This document shows positions 10,713-18,763 of a stretch of 64,000 bases of DNA, piece by piece (positions within the stretch are counted from its first letter, which is position 1; every line of letters begins with the position of its first letter). The notes under the pieces are model-generated. The model did no database searches. It saw nothing but the letters and a program-made list of their open reading frames with translations, and was not told where the DNA came from. This DNA is from Candidatus Nanoarchaeia archaeon (GTDB lineage Archaea > Nanobdellota > Nanobdellia > Woesearchaeales > UBA525). A program made the position numbers and the translations under genes. Location: the NCBI GenBank assembly GCA_028279755.1, contig JANQNB010000013.1, positions 1-64,000 on the forward strand, read 5' to 3'.

Positions 10713-11189
10713 ATGAAACCTTTTTTTCTTCTCGGTTTGCTGCTCCTCACGAGCTGCGCCCAAGGGACCTGCGAGGTACTCGAGACCTACAAAGTGCGGG
10801 GAGAGTCCATGGCACCATTGCTGCAAGCTGGCGACACGATCGTCGTTGATATCAACCAGAGCTGCTTTAATATCAGCCGTGGCGATGTCGTTCTCTACGA
10901 CTTCGCTGGCAATGAGGCGCCGATCCTCAAGCGAGTGATGGCTGTCCCTGGCGATACCTGGCGCTTGAATGGCAGCAGCATCATTGTGAATGAGAAGATT
11001 CTTGTCAATAGCGAGGGCGTCCCGTACCGTGTGACGGATCAAGAGATGCTCCTTCTCTACACGAATGACTATCCAGTCCTGGGCGGAGGTCAGTATTTGC
11101 TCCTGGGCAACCAGCCAGGGGGTAGTATGGATGCCACCCAGTTCGGCTTGATACATCGTAGTGATATTCTCGGGAAACTTTATAAATGA
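10713..11189 (+). CDS. S26 (type I) signal peptidase-like protein with lipobox-type N-terminus
   Basis: GESMAPLL (Ser box), ILKRVMAVPGDTW (Lys box), YLLLGNQPGGSMDATQFGLI (box E-like). N-terminus MKPFFLLGLLLLTSC. Confidence 0.75.
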   Translation: MKPFFLLGLLLLTSCAQGTCEVLETYKVRGESMAPLLQAGDTIVVDINQSCFNISRGDVVLYDFAGNEAPILKRVMAVPGDTWRLNGSSIIVNEKILVNSEGVPYRVTDQEMLLLYTNDYPVLGGGQYLLLGNQPGGSMDATQFGLIHRSDILGKLYK

Positions 11190-11230
11190 ATAACATCATT
11201 GATAGTTCTTAAGAGCATTAATAAAGGTAG

Positions 11231-11755
11231 ATAGCGACGCCTGAAAACATCAAAAGTAGTGAAAAAAACACATTTGATAGTTCTCAAGTAGATGACAAAC
11301 TCGCAAAACTACGCGAAGAGTTGGATTGGCTGAAACAACGCTTCCACGCGTCAGACCACGATCTCCTGGAAGCGCTCGGACATCCGCCCTTGGGCGAGAC
11401 CGTGCCATTGCAGATCTTCGCTGAAGGCCTCGGCATTCTGGAAGCGCTCGTTCTCCATCTTGTCAAGCAGGGGAAACATCCTGGCGAGGTCGCCGCATTC
11501 CTGAATCGACAGTATTCAACCGTCGCGAACACGCTGCGAAAAGCGAAAAGCAAAGAGCGGCAGCCTGCGCCAGAGGATGTCCCGCAGCTCCGAGTCCCTG
11601 TCACCATCTTCCGCGACCGCCTCAACGCGCCATTGCAGGCGCTGGTCGCGTATCTGCGAGAGCACGAGGGCATGCGCTTCACTGACATCGCACGCGCACT
11701 CAATCGCGATCCGAGAAACATCAACGCAACGTACAGGCAAGTGATGAGAAGCTAG
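11231..11755 (+). CDS. DNA-binding protein with two sigma-region-4-like HTH motifs (start uncertain: frame open from 11231, TTG at 11321)
   Basis: HPGEVAAFLNRQYSTVANTLRKAK and MRFTDIARALNRDPRNINATYRQVM look like two duplicated HTHs. The in-frame, protein-like extension upstream of 11321 lacks ATG. Confidence 0.6.
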   Translation: MATPENIKSSEKNTFDSSQVDDKLAKLREELDWLKQRFHASDHDLLEALGHPPLGETVPLQIFAEGLGILEALVLHLVKQGKHPGEVAAFLNRQYSTVANTLRKAKSKERQPAPEDVPQLRVPVTIFRDRLNAPLQALVAYLREHEGMRFTDIARALNRDPRNINATYRQVMRS

Positions 11756-12039
11756 CTTGTTGCCCGCGTAGTGGTGCGCCATTTCTCGACAGCGAGCATC
11801 ACACCCCAAACCGCAATGATCGCGACAGTGATGACAAAGCCTAACAGGAGGTCCAGAAGCAGATTCTCTCCGCGAAACAGCAATTCGCCATTCCATGCAT
11901 GATCGATAAGGCCGAAGACCGTTCCTCCGAGCAACAACAAACTCAATCTGTTCTGGCTTGTCGTCTGCAATGAAGGCTTTTTCTTCTGCAGTACTTTGTG
12001 AACAAGAAATGCCAGTGCAGGAACCGCATAACAACCCAT
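11752..12039 (-). CDS. Small membrane protein, unknown function
   Basis: 95-aa ORF with two or three hydrophobic segments. Confidence 0.5.
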   Translation of the reverse strand: MGCYAVPALAFLVHKVLQKKKPSLQTTSQNRLSLLLLGGTVFGLIDHAWNGELLFRGENLLLDLLLGFVITVAIIAVWGVMLAVEKWRTTTRATS

Positions 12040-12058
12040 GATCTCACCTCAAAATGAT

Positions 12059-13117
12059 TTATTTCTTCACGTGCACGGTCTGTGTCGGGAAGGCCATCTC
12101 GATCTTGGCTTTCTCGAAGTCGCGCTTGATGCCCAGGTTCAGCGCGTCTTGCACATCCCAGTAATTGTCAAGGCCTGCTTTCGTGATCCAGTACTGGACA
12201 CGGATGTTCAGGCTGCTGTCTGCGAACTCGACGAACTGCACAGCGTAGTCCTTGTGGTTCAGGCCCTTGACCGCCTTGATGTTCTTGATGATCAGTTCTT
12301 TGCCTTTCTCGAGCTTCGCGACAGGCGTGTCATACTCGACGCCGATGGTGAACACCATGCGCCGTTCTTTCTCAGCACTGACATTCTCTGTCATCGAGTC
12401 GACCATCGTGCTGTTCGGCACGACAATGATCGTGCCGTCGAAGGTCTCAATTCTTGTCGTGCGCAGCCCGATCTCGCGGACATAGCCGTCAACCCCAGAC
12501 ACTTTGATCCGGTCGCCCAGCTTGAACGGCTTATCAAGCAGGATCGCGATGCCGCCGAAGAGGTTGCCGACAAGGTCCTGCGCAGCAAGGGCGAAGGCCA
12601 GGCCGCCAATGCCAAGGCCTGCGAGCAGGCTGCCGACGTTGAAGCCGAGCTTGTCGATCACCATGATCGCGACGATCGCGACAATGACGAAGTTGACGAG
12701 CTTGCGAATGATGGGCAGCAAGTGGTCGTCCAGGTCTGTCTCTGTCTTCGCGGTCATCGGCTTGATGTAATGGATCATCGTGCCGTTGATCAGGCGCATG
12801 AGATACCAGGCGATGTTAATGAGGAAGAGGACCATGACGATCTTGCTGTAGATGTCTGTGACGCCCTCGCTCATCACCAGGAGGCGCTGCCCGAAATACA
12901 GCGCGGCGATGAAGATCGTGAACAGGACCGGGCCTTCGAGCAGGTCGACGACAAGGTCGTCCGCTTTCGTCTTTGTCTTTGACGCCATCGCTCTGACGAA
13001 CTTCTTCGTGATCCAGGTGACGATCTTGCCTGCGAGCACTGAGGCGAGCACGACACAAAAGAAGATGAGCCAGTCAGGCACACTGTTGCCCAGGTATAAA
13101 TTATCGAGGAATGCCAT
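12059..13117 (-). CDS. mscS: MscS family mechanosensitive ion channel
   Basis: GLGIGGLAFALAAQDLVGNLFGGIAILLDKPFKLGDRIKV is MscS signature sequence. Confidence 0.93.
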   Translation of the reverse strand: MAFLDNLYLGNSVPDWLIFFCVVLASVLAGKIVTWITKKFVRAMASKTKTKADDLVVDLLEGPVLFTIFIAALYFGQRLLVMSEGVTDIYSKIVMVLFLINIAWYLMRLINGTMIHYIKPMTAKTETDLDDHLLPIIRKLVNFVIVAIVAIMVIDKLGFNVGSLLAGLGIGGLAFALAAQDLVGNLFGGIAILLDKPFKLGDRIKVSGVDGYVREIGLRTTRIETFDGTIIVVPNSTMVDSMTENVSAEKERRMVFTIGVEYDTPVAKLEKGKELIIKNIKAVKGLNHKDYAVQFVEFADSSLNIRVQYWITKAGLDNYWDVQDALNLGIKRDFEKAKIEMAFPTQTVHVKK

Positions 13118-13143
13118 TAGCAGAGAGAAACTGAGGGCCCTTT

Positions 13144-14355
13144 TTATTGATTATCCTTCCACGGCTGTGCCGCTTCCCGCGCGATCTGCAGTTCTTCGTT
13201 CGCCGGGATCACAAAGACCTTGACGATGCTGTCAGGGCCAGTGATGTCGTGATGATTGCGTTGGTTCTTGTCTTCATCGATCTGCAAGCCAAGGAATGAC
13301 AAGTTCGCACACACTGCTGCGCGCACATACCAGGCGTTCTCACCGATGCCGGCAGTGAAGACCAAACAATCCAGGCCGTTCAGCGTAGCTGCATAGCCGC
13401 CGATGTAGCGCGCGATCTCATAGCTCAGCATGTCCAGGGCGAGCGCTGACTGTTGATCGCCGTGCCGTGCGTTGTTCCAGATGTCGCGGACATCTCCAGA
13501 TCCTGCGATGCTCTTCAATCCGCTTTCCTTGTTCAGGAACTGGTCGATCTTCTCCGGCTTCTGCTTCAGCTCGCGCAGCAGGTACAGGATGACTTCCGGA
13601 TCGATCGCGCCGCTCCGCGTGCCCATGATCAGGCCGTCAGTCGGCGTGAATCCCATGCTCGTGTCCACTGACAGTCCGTTCTTGATCGCAGTGATGCTCG
13701 AGCCGTTGCCGAGGTGGCAGGTGATCATCCGTTTCGGCATGAATCCGAGGAATTCCGTCGCTTTCAGGCTGCAGTATTTGTGGCTCGTCCCGTGGAAGCC
13801 GTATTTCCTGATGCCGTGCTCAGCGTAGAAGTCAGGGTCGATGCCGTAGAGATAGGTCCAGTTTGGCATGCTCTGGTGGAAGGCAGTGTCGAACACTGCT
13901 ACTTGGTGCACGCCTTTGAGCAATTTCTCGCAGCGTTCGATGCCGACGAGATTGTGCGGATTGTGCAAGGGCGCGTATTTGGAAAGATGTCTGATGTTCT
14001 GCTTCACTTCTGCGTTGATCAGGGCCGCGCTGTTGTACTTGTCTGCGCCGTGCACCACGCGATGGCCGACTGCGACGATCTCGTCCAGGCTTTTGAGGAT
14101 GCCTTCTTTGAGCAGGTAGTCGAGGATGAAGGGGATGGCGTGCTTCACGTCCTTGAGGTGGAAGGGTTGCTGCTCGACGACTTCGCCGATGCCGGTCGGG
14201 CCTGCATAGAAGCGGTCGACTTTGAACGTGCACTGCTCACTGCCAAGGCGATCGATGTGCCCCTTGATGAGCAGGCTGTCAGCAGGGATGAGATAGATCG
14301 CGAACTTGATGCTGCTGCTGCCTGCATTGATGACCAGAACCTTCGGCCCGTCCAT
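13144..14355 (-). CDS. ackA: Acetate kinase
   Basis: VLVINAGSSSIKFAIY, FHGTSHKYCSLKA, MGTRSGAIDPEV, VFTAGIGENA motifs. Confidence 0.96.
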   Translation of the reverse strand: MDGPKVLVINAGSSSIKFAIYLIPADSLLIKGHIDRLGSEQCTFKVDRFYAGPTGIGEVVEQQPFHLKDVKHAIPFILDYLLKEGILKSLDEIVAVGHRVVHGADKYNSAALINAEVKQNIRHLSKYAPLHNPHNLVGIERCEKLLKGVHQVAVFDTAFHQSMPNWTYLYGIDPDFYAEHGIRKYGFHGTSHKYCSLKATEFLGFMPKRMITCHLGNGSSITAIKNGLSVDTSMGFTPTDGLIMGTRSGAIDPEVILYLLRELKQKPEKIDQFLNKESGLKSIAGSGDVRDIWNNARHGDQQSALALDMLSYEIARYIGGYAATLNGLDCLVFTAGIGENAWYVRAAVCANLSFLGLQIDEDKNQRNHHDITGPDSIVKVFVIPANEELQIAREAAQPWKDNQ

Positions 14356-14417
14356 ACCTCACCTCTGATTGCTTCTGAAGAAGACTTCTTTTTAAACCTT
14401 GTGGGATAAGTGCTTCA

Positions 14418-14517
14418 GTAGCGCCGCCGCCTTGGCAGCCTCTCTTCTGCACTTGCTTGCTCACCGAATCTGACGCACAGAGAGAGCCATTGGTGATGGC
14501 TGCCGCTGCGGCGCTAC
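14418..14517. repeat. GC-rich nested inverted repeat between DUF1653 gene and ackA
   Basis: GTAGCGCCGC (14418-14427) is the perfect reverse complement of GCGGCGCTAC (14508-14517). Nested GGCAGCC/GGCTGCC and CTCTCT/AGAGAG arms. Confidence 0.7.
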
Positions 14518-14738
14518 ACCTTCTGAAATCTGGGGACTTGCTTCCCGTCAACTTCGACTTTTTCAAGAAACATCTTCTTCGGGCGGACCCAGAAACTGCC
14601 TTTGGGGAAGTCAGGCGCGTCGTAGAGCATCTTGTACACGACAAGCTCTTCATGCGTCTCACTATGCAGCGCAACGCCGAGCACTTCGTAGTCCTTGTCT
14701 TTGTAGTGGCGGTATTTTCCTGGCGGGACGTCCATCAC
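14514..14738 (-). CDS. DUF1653-like small protein
   Basis: PPGKYRHYKDKDYEVLGVALHSETHEELVVYKMLY...FWVRPKKMF. Confidence 0.7.
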   Translation of the reverse strand: MMDVPPGKYRHYKDKDYEVLGVALHSETHEELVVYKMLYDAPDFPKGSFWVRPKKMFLEKVEVDGKQVPRFQKV

Positions 14739-15046
14739 GTATTCTCCAATATTGTAACACTCGCGCTGCTCTCGCTGATACTGTCAAGCCTGATGATGAA
14801 GTCGCCGAAGCTGAATTCCTCGCCGACGTGCAGGCCGAAGGTTTGCGCATTGACGATGATGCTCGCGCTGTCCTCGCCAAGCTCGGACACGCCAAGCGTG
14901 TACTCGTAGCCGAGGACCTTCACAGGAGTTTCCTCACCAAGTTCAAGTGCGAGATCCTGATTGTCCGCCAGCACAACCGCTTCCGGCTCTTCGATCTCAG
15001 CGGCGCACGCAGCCAGCAGAATTAGAAGCAAGAACCACCATCTCAC
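14735..15046 (-). CDS. Putative lipoprotein
   Basis: N-terminus MRWWFLLLILLAACAAEIEEPEA resembles a lipobox. Overlaps both neighbours by 4 nt. Confidence 0.6.
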   Translation of the reverse strand: MRWWFLLLILLAACAAEIEEPEAVVLADNQDLALELGEETPVKVLGYEYTLGVSELGEDSASIIVNAQTFGLHVGEEFSFGDFIIRLDSISESSASVTILENT

Positions 15047-16011
15047 CGTGCCACCTCAGTGGCAGTGATGGCGACCACGTCGACGATGTCCTGCACTGTG
15101 CAGCCTCGGGAAAGATCGTTCACCGGCTTTTTCAGTCCCTGGATGATCGGGCCGATGGCTTCTTCGCCAGCCATATACTCGCCGATCTTGTACGCGATGT
15201 TCCCGCTTTCCAGATCCGGGAAGATGAACACGTTGGCTTTGCCTTTGAGCGGGCTTGTCGGCGCCTTGATCTTCGCCACGTGCGGCACGAATGCTGCGTC
15301 GAACTGCAATTCGCCATCCACCGGCACGCCAGGCAAATGCTTCTTCGCCAGCTTTGCCGCTTTCCGCACGTGATCGACGCGTTCATGCGCAGCACTGCCG
15401 TGCGTGCTGAAGCTCAGAAACGCCACTTTTGGTTTTATCCCGAAGCGTTTCGCATTGCGCGCGCTCTGCACGCCGATGTCAGCGAGTTGCTCAACGCTGG
15501 GCGCGATGTTGAACGCGCAGTCTGCGAACAATAATGGCTGCTTCTTGTAGAGCATGATGAAATAGCTGCTCGCAAAGCCTTTCTTGGTGCCGATGACCTG
15601 AAGCGCGGGCTTGATCGTCTCGCTGGTCGGGCAGAGGTTGCCGGCGATGAAACCATCGGCGATCTTGTGCTTCACCAGCATGGCTGCGAGGTATTTCGTG
15701 TTCGTCCTGAGCGCTTTCTTCGCCATCGGCAGGGTCATGCCGCGATGACGCCTGAGCATGACGAGCTCTTTGGCGAGTTTGTCGCTGTGCTCGCAGCTGT
15801 CGTAATCGAGGATTCGGGCCTTGAGCTTTATTCGCTTTCGCTTGAGAGCAGCGCTGATCTTCTTCGGATTTCCCAGGAGAATGAGCTCAGCGAGTTTCCG
15901 GCGCTCGACTTTTGCCGCCGCCTCGAGAACGCGCGGATCGTCCGCTTCCGCAAGGATAATGGTCGCTTCTTTCTTGCGCGCTGCGCGATACACCCACTCG
16001 ATAAACCCCAT
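15043..16011 (-). CDS. pta: Phosphate acetyl/butyryltransferase
   Basis: Real start at MGFIEWVYRAARKKEATIILAEADDPRVLEAA. Contains ADGFIAGNLCPTSETIKPALQVIGTKKG and FPDLESGNIAYKI. Confidence 0.92.
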   Translation of the reverse strand: MGFIEWVYRAARKKEATIILAEADDPRVLEAAAKVERRKLAELILLGNPKKISAALKRKRIKLKARILDYDSCEHSDKLAKELVMLRRHRGMTLPMAKKALRTNTKYLAAMLVKHKIADGFIAGNLCPTSETIKPALQVIGTKKGFASSYFIMLYKKQPLLFADCAFNIAPSVEQLADIGVQSARNAKRFGIKPKVAFLSFSTHGSAAHERVDHVRKAAKLAKKHLPGVPVDGELQFDAAFVPHVAKIKAPTSPLKGKANVFIFPDLESGNIAYKIGEYMAGEEAIGPIIQGLKKPVNDLSRGCTVQDIVDVVAITATEVAR

Positions 16012-16049
16012 GGATGCGCTCTGAGAAGACACGATTATATAGTTTCCGG

Positions 16050-17540
16050 TCAGAGCTGCTGGATGCCTGTCGGCAGGCTCGCCTTGTAGGCTTCGAATTC
16101 CTTGCTCGTCACTTTCGGGTGCGTCAGCACGTACTTGTGCCGGCAGTACCTGCACTTGATCAGGTCGTGCTCGTGGTAGAACTTGGGCGGAACATCTTCG
16201 TTGATCACGCGCGTCACGCAATTCTCGTTCTGGCACAAGAGGTAGACATATTTCTCTGTGATCTCGCCTTCGTGGATCACGTTGATCGTGGCGTCTGGCG
16301 AGAGCAGCACGACGTGCTTCAGCTCGCGGTCAGTCAGGGTGAGCATGCTCGTCTTGAGCAAGCTGCCGCTCTTCTCCTTGATCCTCGCCGGGATGCTGTC
16401 AAAGCCACGTTCCACGAGCCGGAGAGCTTCGCTGATCTTGCCTTCTGTGCCTTTCTCGAGGTGGTCGAAGACCGTGCCTTCCTTGATGTCCTGGATCTTG
16501 CCTTCCGGCCGCTCATTGCTTGACTTGCTGCGTTTCAGACGGTTATTGCCTTGTTCCAGGACTGTATTGAGTTTTCCCTTGAACTGGACATACTCGCCGT
16601 CCTTGAACATCTCATAGAGCAGGGCTTTTCGCATGAAGATGCCATTCTCTGCTTGTCTGAAGAAGCCCTGGCAGGGCATGAAGTAGACTGCCACGTCGAT
16701 CTCTGCGATTTCGCTGTTGACCGGCAGAGGATGCATGACCTTGCCCTTGAAGCTCTCGATCTTCTCCTTGTCGATCTTGTAGCGCTGCATGAGCTCGTTG
16801 ACAATTTCCGGCGTCGCATCAGGCATGCGCTCGAGCTGCGGCCGGGTCATGTAGTAGAAATCGACTTCGTCAATCACTTCTTCCACGCTGGCTTTCTGGA
16901 TCACGGTCACGCCGCGCTCCTGGAGCAGTTCCACGAGCTCTTTGGGCATGCCGAGGAAGTCTGCTGCTGCCCAGTAGATCGTGATGTCGTCGAAATGGCT
17001 CAAAGCCAGGCTCAGCGAGCGCACTGTCCTGCCGTGGCTAAGGTCGCCGCCAAAGCCGAGCTTGATCCCGTCTAAGCCGCCGTGAACCTCGTAGAGCGTG
17101 AACAGGTCGAGCAAACTCTGGGTCGGGTGCTCGTTCTTGCCGTCCCCGCCGTTGATCACCGGGATGCATGACACGTCGGCTGCCCATTGCACCGAGCCAT
17201 CCAGTTTGTTTCGCATGACAATGCCGTCGAAATGGTTGGCTTCGAACATGACGATCGTGTCCCTGATGGTTTCCTTCTTCGCGACTGAGGTGCCTTCAGT
17301 GCCTGAGAAGCCTTCGTGCCCACCGCCGAGTTCTGCGATCGCGGTCTTGAAGCTCTGCGCTGTTCTCGTGCTTGGTTCGTAGAAGAGCATGGCCAAGCGC
17401 CGTTGTTTCTCGAGCTGGAGCTTGTAGCGATCCCCTGCCGCTTCGAGCTTGCGCAGCTCTGCGCCTTTCTTGCAGAGGTAGAGCAGTTCATCCCTGGAGA
17501 AGTCTGTGATCGAGATGATATCCCGTTTCGCGAAGGACAT
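16050..17540 (-). CDS. pyrBI: Aspartate carbamoyltransferase catalytic-regulatory fusion (PyrB-PyrI)
   Basis: PyrB region FYEPSTRTAQSF, HPTQSLLDLFT; C-terminal PyrI region IKEGTVFDH...CQNENC...CRYCRHKY Zn site. Start set to MSFAKRD at 17540. Confidence 0.92.
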   Translation of the reverse strand: MSFAKRDIISITDFSRDELLYLCKKGAELRKLEAAGDRYKLQLEKQRRLAMLFYEPSTRTAQSFKTAIAELGGGHEGFSGTEGTSVAKKETIRDTIVMFEANHFDGIVMRNKLDGSVQWAADVSCIPVINGGDGKNEHPTQSLLDLFTLYEVHGGLDGIKLGFGGDLSHGRTVRSLSLALSHFDDITIYWAAADFLGMPKELVELLQERGVTVIQKASVEEVIDEVDFYYMTRPQLERMPDATPEIVNELMQRYKIDKEKIESFKGKVMHPLPVNSEIAEIDVAVYFMPCQGFFRQAENGIFMRKALLYEMFKDGEYVQFKGKLNTVLEQGNNRLKRSKSSNERPEGKIQDIKEGTVFDHLEKGTEGKISEALRLVERGFDSIPARIKEKSGSLLKTSMLTLTDRELKHVVLLSPDATINVIHEGEITEKYVYLLCQNENCVTRVINEDVPPKFYHEHDLIKCRYCRHKYVLTHPKVTSKEFEAYKASLPTGIQQL

Positions 17541-17630
17541 ACTAAAAAGGGCGTGAACCCGGCATGGTTTATAGAGTTTACTGTTGGTGTTTATGAACAT
17601 TTTTAAGCTCGATAATGCCCCTGTTTGTCA

Positions 17631-18065
17631 ATGGATCACGAGGAGTTCATGAAGGCAGCAATCGAAGAAGCAAAGATTGCCAGGAGCGAGGGCAACCGGC
17701 CATTCGGTGCTGTGCTGGTCAAGGACGACAGGATTGTCGCGAAAGGGCATAATACTGTGCTGACGTCTGGCGATCCGACTGCACATGCCGAACTTGATCT
17801 GATCAAAAGCTACTGTGCAGCACAAGGACACGACCTCGAGAACCACACAATCTACGTCACGTGCGAACCCTGTCCGATGTGTGCGTCAGCGCTGGCTTGG
17901 TCAAACATCTCCACGATCGTCTATGGTTGTGATGCCAACGAGGGGCCGAGCAACTACCCTCGACAGAACGAACTGCGCTGTGAGGACGTGATCGAACAGT
18001 CGGGGAAGAATATCGATATCGTAAAGCACATTCTCAGAGAGGAGTGTAAAGAACTCTTCCAATAG
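17631..18065 (+). CDS. Cytidine/deoxycytidylate deaminase-fold nucleobase/nucleoside deaminase
   Basis: HAE and PCPMC zinc motifs. Confidence 0.85.
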   Translation: MDHEEFMKAAIEEAKIARSEGNRPFGAVLVKDDRIVAKGHNTVLTSGDPTAHAELDLIKSYCAAQGHDLENHTIYVTCEPCPMCASALAWSNISTIVYGCDANEGPSNYPRQNELRCEDVIEQSGKNIDIVKHILREECKELFQ

Positions 18066-18095
18066 ACCCTTTTAAACCGTTCCTTGCGAGTAAAG

Positions 18096-18107
18096 AAATC
18101 CTTATAT
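18096..18107 (+). promoter_or_regulatory. TATA-box-like element upstream of pyrE
   Basis: AAATCCTTATATATCACC about 35-40 nt before the pyrE ATG. Confidence 0.5.
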
Positions 18108-18139
18108 ATCACCCCGGGCTTCACGCGCCAGGTGGGGGA

Positions 18140-18763
18140 ATGAAGGAAGAGATTGCTCGTATATTGCTCTCGACAGGAGCTGTGGTGCTCCGCCCTGACA
18201 AACCAATCACCTATGTTTCTGGCACAAAAGGGCCCATCTACTGCGATAATCGGCTCTTAATGAGCCATCCTGAAGAACGGAAGATCGTCGTACAGGCTTT
18301 TCTGGAGATTGCCAAGACCCTTGAGTTTGACATTATCGCAGGAACCGCAACAAGCGGCATCCCCTGGGCAGCCTGGATGGCGGAGGCCCTTGACAAACCA
18401 ATGATCTATGTTCGGAGCAAAACAAAAGGTCATGGTAAGCAAAACTTGATTGAAGGCAAGCTCGAGCCTGGGCAGCACGTGCTCGTGATTGAAGACATAT
18501 TCAACACAGGGGGCAGTTCTATCAAGGCTGTCGAGGGTGTCCGCGAAGCAGGCGGGGTGGTCACTGACTGCGTTGCCATCAGTACCTACAACCACCAAAA
18601 ATGCATCACAGGATTCGCAGAGATCAAATGCAATGCTCCAACCCTCACTGATTTCCAGGCACTCATCAGAGTAGCTACTAGCATGGAGAAGATATCTGAT
18701 AAAGAAAAGCAAGCACTTCTCGATTGGCACAAGGACCCCGTCGGGTGGGGGAAGGACAAATGA
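18140..18763 (+). CDS. pyrE: Orotate phosphoribosyltransferase
   Basis: PRPP motif VLVIEDIFNTGGSSIKAVEGVREAGG; TATSGIPWAAWMAEAL. Confidence 0.93.
   Translation: MKEEIARILLSTGAVVLRPDKPITYVSGTKGPIYCDNRLLMSHPEERKIVVQAFLEIAKTLEFDIIAGTATSGIPWAAWMAEALDKPMIYVRSKTKGHGKQNLIEGKLEPGQHVLVIEDIFNTGGSSIKAVEGVREAGGVVTDCVAISTYNHQKCITGFAEIKCNAPTLTDFQALIRVATSMEKISDKEKQALLDWHKDPVGWGKDK

Noticed and set aside
12038-12982. Long + strand ORF antisense to mscS
   Set aside because: Composition typical of the shadow frame of a strongly coding gene; the sense strand has clear MscS motifs.
16012-16236. Upstream extension of the pta ORF
   Set aside because: The N-terminal 75 residues are the shadow frame of pyrBI; the true start is at MGFIEWVY (16011).
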